From Pseudanabaena sp. lw0831 (GTDB taxonomy: Bacteria > Cyanobacteriota > Cyanobacteriia > Pseudanabaenales > Pseudanabaenaceae), in NCBI RefSeq assembly GCF_016584665.1, contig NZ_BBJB01000048.1, positions 39,696-103,695 on the forward strand: 64,000 nt of DNA, read 5' to 3'. The translations under genes and the position numbers were made by a program. The notes below the pieces were generated by a model that saw only the letters and a program-made list of their open reading frames with translations, made no database searches and was not told the DNA's origin. Every line of letters begins with the position of its first letter. The stretch's first letter is position 1. Positions 61,101 to 64,000 of the stretch are shown in pieces.

Positions 61101-63934
61101 TTACACCACTTGTTGAAGATTCAAATCTGAGCTTGCCAACTTTTGTTGATTTTTCAATTCCAGACATGGATGATGATGACTTCATAATCCCCAAAATGAA
61201 TATAGAATCTACACTAGATGATTCCAATTCATTCTTTGATAACGGTAATTCTATACAAGCTCATGATGTTAATCAAGCTGGAGAAGATTTTGATCCATTT
61301 GCTATGGATGATCAAACTGTATTTCAAACAATCGGGGATGTCGATGATTCTGCGATCGTAGATAATGACAATGTATTTGAATTAACTTCATCAAATATAA
61401 GTGTCTCAGTGAGTGACCCTGAGAACATTGCTGAAAACTTTGAATTTAAAGAGTTTGAAGATTATAGCCAATTCACATCTGATGATGCAATCAATGAATC
61501 CTTAGAGGGATCAATAGAAAATTCCTCCAACGAGGCTTTTAGCGATTCCTTTGATGCATCTTTTGATGAGTCTCCATTTGACAGAGCCTTGGATGAAACA
61601 CTTAATGATTCTCTCGATGAGCCTTTTGCTGTTGCAGAAGATGTTGAGGAGTCACTCCCAGAGGCTATAAATGATGAATTGATCTACGAACTATCTGGAC
61701 AAGACCCTAACGATGTATTTAATTTAGAACAACCAGTAGATATTTATTCTAACAATCTTGAAAATCAAGTTGAATTATCTGAGTTGCCGACTCAAATCCC
61801 TGATATTTATCTGGAAGAATCTTTAGATGATGAATTTTCAGATGAGTTTAATTTTGCAATCGATGACGATCCTTTAACAAACTACGCTGATTCAGTCGAG
61901 TCAGATGAGTTTAATTTTGCAATCGATGACGATCCTTTAACAAACTACGCTGATTCAGTCGAGACTGATAATTTCTTTGATGCGACTTCAAATCAAGGAG
62001 ATGAGAGATTTGGAGAAGAAATTGTTGGGATTTTTGATGATCGAGTAAATGATGAGGTGGTTTCTGCGATCGTACCAGAATTGGAGATCACATCATCACC
62101 TTCAATAGATGTATCTGCTCAGTCATCAACAGAATTTACTTTTGAAATTAATGAAAGCTTATCGATGGAACCATCTGATTTAGTCGAATTTGATGGGTTT
62201 TCAGAAAGCTCTTCTGATGGCTTTTTTGATGGTAGTCCCATCAATGAAAGTGATGAGTTAGACTCAATCTGGCAGACCGAAGAATCAGTCTCAGATGAGT
62301 CAGACTTTTCTGCTGCCGTTGAAGCAAGTGAAATCTCAGCCAACGAGCAAATCTCCGAACCATTTGACTTTTCTATAAATCTTCTAGAAGAAGATGTTTT
62401 TGCCGCAGAAATCGCGATCGCATCGGAAATAGACATACCAGAAGCACCAATGTTAGTTCTGTCTAACCAACAGTTAGAAAATATTTCTGACGAACTGTCT
62501 GATGAGCTTTCTGAGGACTTCTCCTTTGAGATAGAAGAGGATCTGTCAACTGACCAAATGGATCTAGGTTCTGAAGGTCAATCTTCTTTTGTAACTGATA
62601 GCCTTAGTTCAGCCTTTGCTTTTCCAGAATTGTCTCTGACGGAAGAAACTGACGATGCATTAATGGATGATGAATTTAACTTTGACATATCGGTTGATGC
62701 TCCCAATTTCAATGCTTTCACCAATTCATTAGAGGAAGAATCTCCTGTAGATTTTTCCTCCAATGAATTGGTGAGTGACTCAGAGCTTAATGAAAGTGAA
62801 GATCCACAAGTTCATGGCTCTGAAGCAATCTGGCTGACTGATGCGATCGCATCAGATTTAGGGGAAATCCCTGAAATTGAGGAAGAGTTGGCTGATGATT
62901 ATCCCTCTTCTGTCGCTGGCAGCGCTATTTCAACCTTTACTCTTCCAGACTTGTCGCTAATGGAAGAAACTGACGATGCATTAATGGATGAAATGTTTGA
63001 CTTTGGCATATTGGATGACTCTGATAATTTTGGGGTTTCAACAAATTCGTTGGAAGAAGAATCTCCAATAACTTTTGACGAAGATCTGCTGAATGAACCA
63101 GAAGCAGATTTATCCTCAGTATTAAGTGACAATCTAGAGGAAGGAACAGACTTAACCTACGATGAATTCGTAAGCAATTCTGAAGCTAATTTTGATATAG
63201 ATGACAATACCCCAGCTTTTGCTGAACTGACTAGAGGTTTAGAGTCTGATGACGAATCGGTCAAGTTTAGTGAAATCATGGATGGAGAAAACTTTGCTGA
63301 CAACGCTTTTGATTTAGAAGAATCAGTTATATTTGAGGCGATCGCTGATGGTGCAAACGATTTAGATGCAGAATCTGCTGAAGATTCCCTAGACTTGAGT
63401 ATTTCTGAGACTAGTAACTTTGGGTTAGACTCAGAATTTACAGAATCCATGCCCGATCTTTCTCTGGATTTCTCAGATAATTGGCTTGATGAGGTAGTTG
63501 AAGACAGTCATGTAAGTAGTGCAAAATTTGCTGACTCAGATGATGATATATCTATTGGATATCCATCTGAAGATGAAGTTAATGCCATATCGGATGGCGA
63601 CATATATGGGTTTGCTGATAATCTGCTAGACAGTCTCATGAATGAAGCCGATGAAAAGTTTGATAGTCTATCAATGGATTTACCAGACTTGCAAACATTG
63701 CCACACTTGCCTAACTTTAATGATGAGTCTTTAGAGGGTGAAGATATCAATAGTGAATTAGATAGTGAGCCTGAGTTTGACTTTTCTGCATTCGATTCTA
63801 TTGAAGATCCAATCAACACAGCTAGAGCCGAAATTGATGATTTTCTGTCAGGTAGTTTAGACATAAAGGAAGAGGGGATTCAGAAAAAGAATCCTACAAA
63901 GCCAGTTGAACCAGACAACTCAGGTTCAGTTTAA
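58145..63934 (+). CDS. Methyl-accepting chemotaxis protein, PilJ type, with giant acidic tail
   Basis: 1,929 residues. A basic, Ser/Pro-rich N-terminus is followed by TM1 (about 42-66), an extracytoplasmic Cache-like sensor (about 70-335), TM2 (about 339-365), HAMP and a signalling coiled coil (about 450-785) with its tip at QVLALNATLVAARAAEQ (about 619-635). From about residue 790 to the end, some 1,140 residues are an Asp/Glu/Ser/Asn/Phe-rich, probably disordered tail with internal repeats. PilJ homologues I know are about 850-900 residues and lack it. The frame is open throughout. It should pair with PilI and a PilL kinase, expected just beyond the window. Confidence 0.9.
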   Translation: MHMASTSNKNRATSVSKSNQASPKRSPKSPTAPKPNKPKGSMGLGLLLIAIGTSLIGLGGLGYWFYQELLSSARREVDTSAEAQTRQIESKLLDVRQTVDEVASGAKILFQQPSKPKGSEPYQSLIVDGLQNKKSIAGMGIASNSNLLFTPTKPLVPYVWREQSGLKTETSGQKLAAPNDKLLSGDRPDIQKAPFYQDTLKGKASWSQPYTALGKTIITYSAPISDGQKVLGIVNADAIASELLSLIDTASYQEPPYESKFGFLVASSSGQVITASSQFQATQTKNPEVAAVLTSLTQQAKAKPSGIVQTGGYLWAYRKIQGSDLLFVAQLSEAEITNKLMLPVGVAAVSISAILAIAILLFVNSLKKRLKPLTEECDRYLSQQGNSGVNIAGKDEIDRLGLSLKNTFQQVKNNEIRLRGGLNQPLSSDDDISTAAQIQQNFAETELMEAEVGNLLDVVSSMEEGDLTIEAQVNDRATGLVADTLNRLREKLVEIISSVLGTAKQVAKGAADLEELAKTVVLNTAEQAQSVAQGQALTEQVAAIAERSASQVNVANQSLQEVRDTVASGQTAIIALTDSISVLQTGSAQIVQRMKTLGEFVGLAEQFVQDQGQIASLTQVLALNATLVAARAAEQKDPKQFASVAREFESIAGQVNDLATQTNDGLTVLQQRTSQIQTVVTAIDAEVQNLSGLVSGFTSGVESSQSAFNSIQMATEEVVQIGQTITESSTEIADAAGSTASYMSEIAQLADRTANLTRSARQQAEAMGNQAQQLLQGIQFFRLPETSGLISPDTSVNSLFDPSTELSNTETNRDLGVVVPVIAVAAAATAVSLSQSEQALPNEYEVADHEDNTATDSRYLENLLDDDASSDLIEDNAAESPQEQSFDSVSENFMSGDITDRQNQDSATYSNLTDISLIEESLFADLKQEIYDDSSLDESSSLDDTEPALKNQMEGVNEFSIVEASSDPLIVSATSSFLEDTAFGTVTPLVEDSNLSLPTFVDFSIPDMDDDDFIIPKMNIESTLDDSNSFFDNGNSIQAHDVNQAGEDFDPFAMDDQTVFQTIGDVDDSAIVDNDNVFELTSSNISVSVSDPENIAENFEFKEFEDYSQFTSDDAINESLEGSIENSSNEAFSDSFDASFDESPFDRALDETLNDSLDEPFAVAEDVEESLPEAINDELIYELSGQDPNDVFNLEQPVDIYSNNLENQVELSELPTQIPDIYLEESLDDEFSDEFNFAIDDDPLTNYADSVESDEFNFAIDDDPLTNYADSVETDNFFDATSNQGDERFGEEIVGIFDDRVNDEVVSAIVPELEITSSPSIDVSAQSSTEFTFEINESLSMEPSDLVEFDGFSESSSDGFFDGSPINESDELDSIWQTEESVSDESDFSAAVEASEISANEQISEPFDFSINLLEEDVFAAEIAIASEIDIPEAPMLVLSNQQLENISDELSDELSEDFSFEIEEDLSTDQMDLGSEGQSSFVTDSLSSAFAFPELSLTEETDDALMDDEFNFDISVDAPNFNAFTNSLEEESPVDFSSNELVSDSELNESEDPQVHGSEAIWLTDAIASDLGEIPEIEEELADDYPSSVAGSAISTFTLPDLSLMEETDDALMDEMFDFGILDDSDNFGVSTNSLEEESPITFDEDLLNEPEADLSSVLSDNLEEGTDLTYDEFVSNSEANFDIDDNTPAFAELTRGLESDDESVKFSEIMDGENFADNAFDLEESVIFEAIADGANDLDAESAEDSLDLSISETSNFGLDSEFTESMPDLSLDFSDNWLDEVVEDSHVSSAKFADSDDDISIGYPSEDEVNAISDGDIYGFADNLLDSLMNEADEKFDSLSMDLPDLQTLPHLPNFNDESLEGEDINSELDSEPEFDFSAFDSIEDPINTARAEIDDFLSGSLDIKEEGIQKKNPTKPVEPDNSGSV
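61838..61963 (+). repeat. Perfect 63-bp tandem duplication in the acidic tail
   Basis: Units 61838-61900 and 61901-61963 are identical and code 21 residues (SDEFNFAIDDDPLTNYADSVE region), so frame is kept. A wider imperfect repeat of about 310 bp (EETDDALMD...TNSLEEESP) occurs at about 62640-62750 and 62950-63070. Confidence 0.92.
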
Positions 63935-63944
63935 TCCCTAAAAG

Positions 63945-63973
63945 TAAGAGAACGAGCAAAGCGCATTCTCTTA
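63945..63973 (+). terminator. Hairpin after the pilJ-like gene
   Basis: 10-bp arms (63945-63954 and 63964-63973), one mismatch, then a mixed A/T stretch. It may separate the receptor gene from the kinase expected next. Confidence 0.5.
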
Positions 63974-64000
63974 TTAAAAAGCCAAAATGTTACGGCGGGC

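Overview
This 64 kb window comes from a cyanobacterial chromosome. The octamer GCGATCGC (HIP1) recurs throughout genes and spacers, and several genes belong to cyanobacterial or oxygenic-phototroph families: UDP-sulfoquinovose synthase (SqdB), a CruP-like lycopene cyclase homologue, an MntCAB-type manganese transporter, XisH/XisI, DUF3084 and PatA/PATAN response regulators. The density of long palindromes resembles Pseudanabaena-type genomes, but the genus cannot be fixed from this sequence alone. I saw no rRNA, tRNA or CRISPR array.

Layout. 0-10 kb is mostly housekeeping: an edge-truncated DUF218-like gene, an RRM RNA-binding protein, a rhomboid protease, a lone receiver protein, sqdB, a DUF3862-like membrane protein, a possible two-domain BMC-like protein, a zinc-ribbon protein, DUF3084 and a MoxR ATPase. 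10-17 kb is accessory: Uma2, an adenylyl-cyclase/NACHT fusion whose C-terminal part lies in a separate frame, an orphan ParD-like antitoxin, and a xisH-xisI cassette flanked by a displaced tex 3' end. 17-23.2 kb holds tex, nested miniature elements, a SulP-STAS-cNMP transporter and a REP transposase with its REP array. 23.2-25.7 kb is a two-gene predicted conflict operon, an EACC1-like protein followed by a caspase-FGE protein whose C-terminus looks like a diversity-generating-retroelement variable region. 25.7-31.2 kb holds carotenoid/FAD oxidoreductase genes. 31.2-35.5 kb is a CheB-CheR-PAS-histidine kinase-receiver hybrid. 36-38.8 kb is mntCAB.

38.9-47 kb holds a VanW protein and two tandem DUF4157 proteins with the same leader half but unrelated C-termini (a probable RNase toxin with a possible immunity gene, and an amidoligase-like enzyme). 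Each is preceded by a pentapeptide-repeat remnant. Small membrane proteins and a voltage-gated-like channel follow. 47-50 kb carries rlmD and leuB, and 50-54 kb a freshly broken Uma2 gene, a second NACHT ATPase with an N-terminal HTH, and a hydrolase. 54-64 kb is a pilus-chemotaxis operon of the PilG-PilH-PilI-PilJ type, ending in a 1,929-residue PilJ-like receptor with a very long acidic tail.

Two genome-wide habits stand out. Nearly every gene boundary carries a near-perfect palindrome, with arms of about 12 to 30 bp, and many of these share a small set of cores. Several classes of miniature elements, two with visible target-site duplications, are nested into one another and even into coding sequence. 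The most promising systems are the EACC1/caspase/variable-FGE operon, the cyclase-NACHT fusion, the xisHI cassette at the tex 3' end and the DUF4157 toxin pair.
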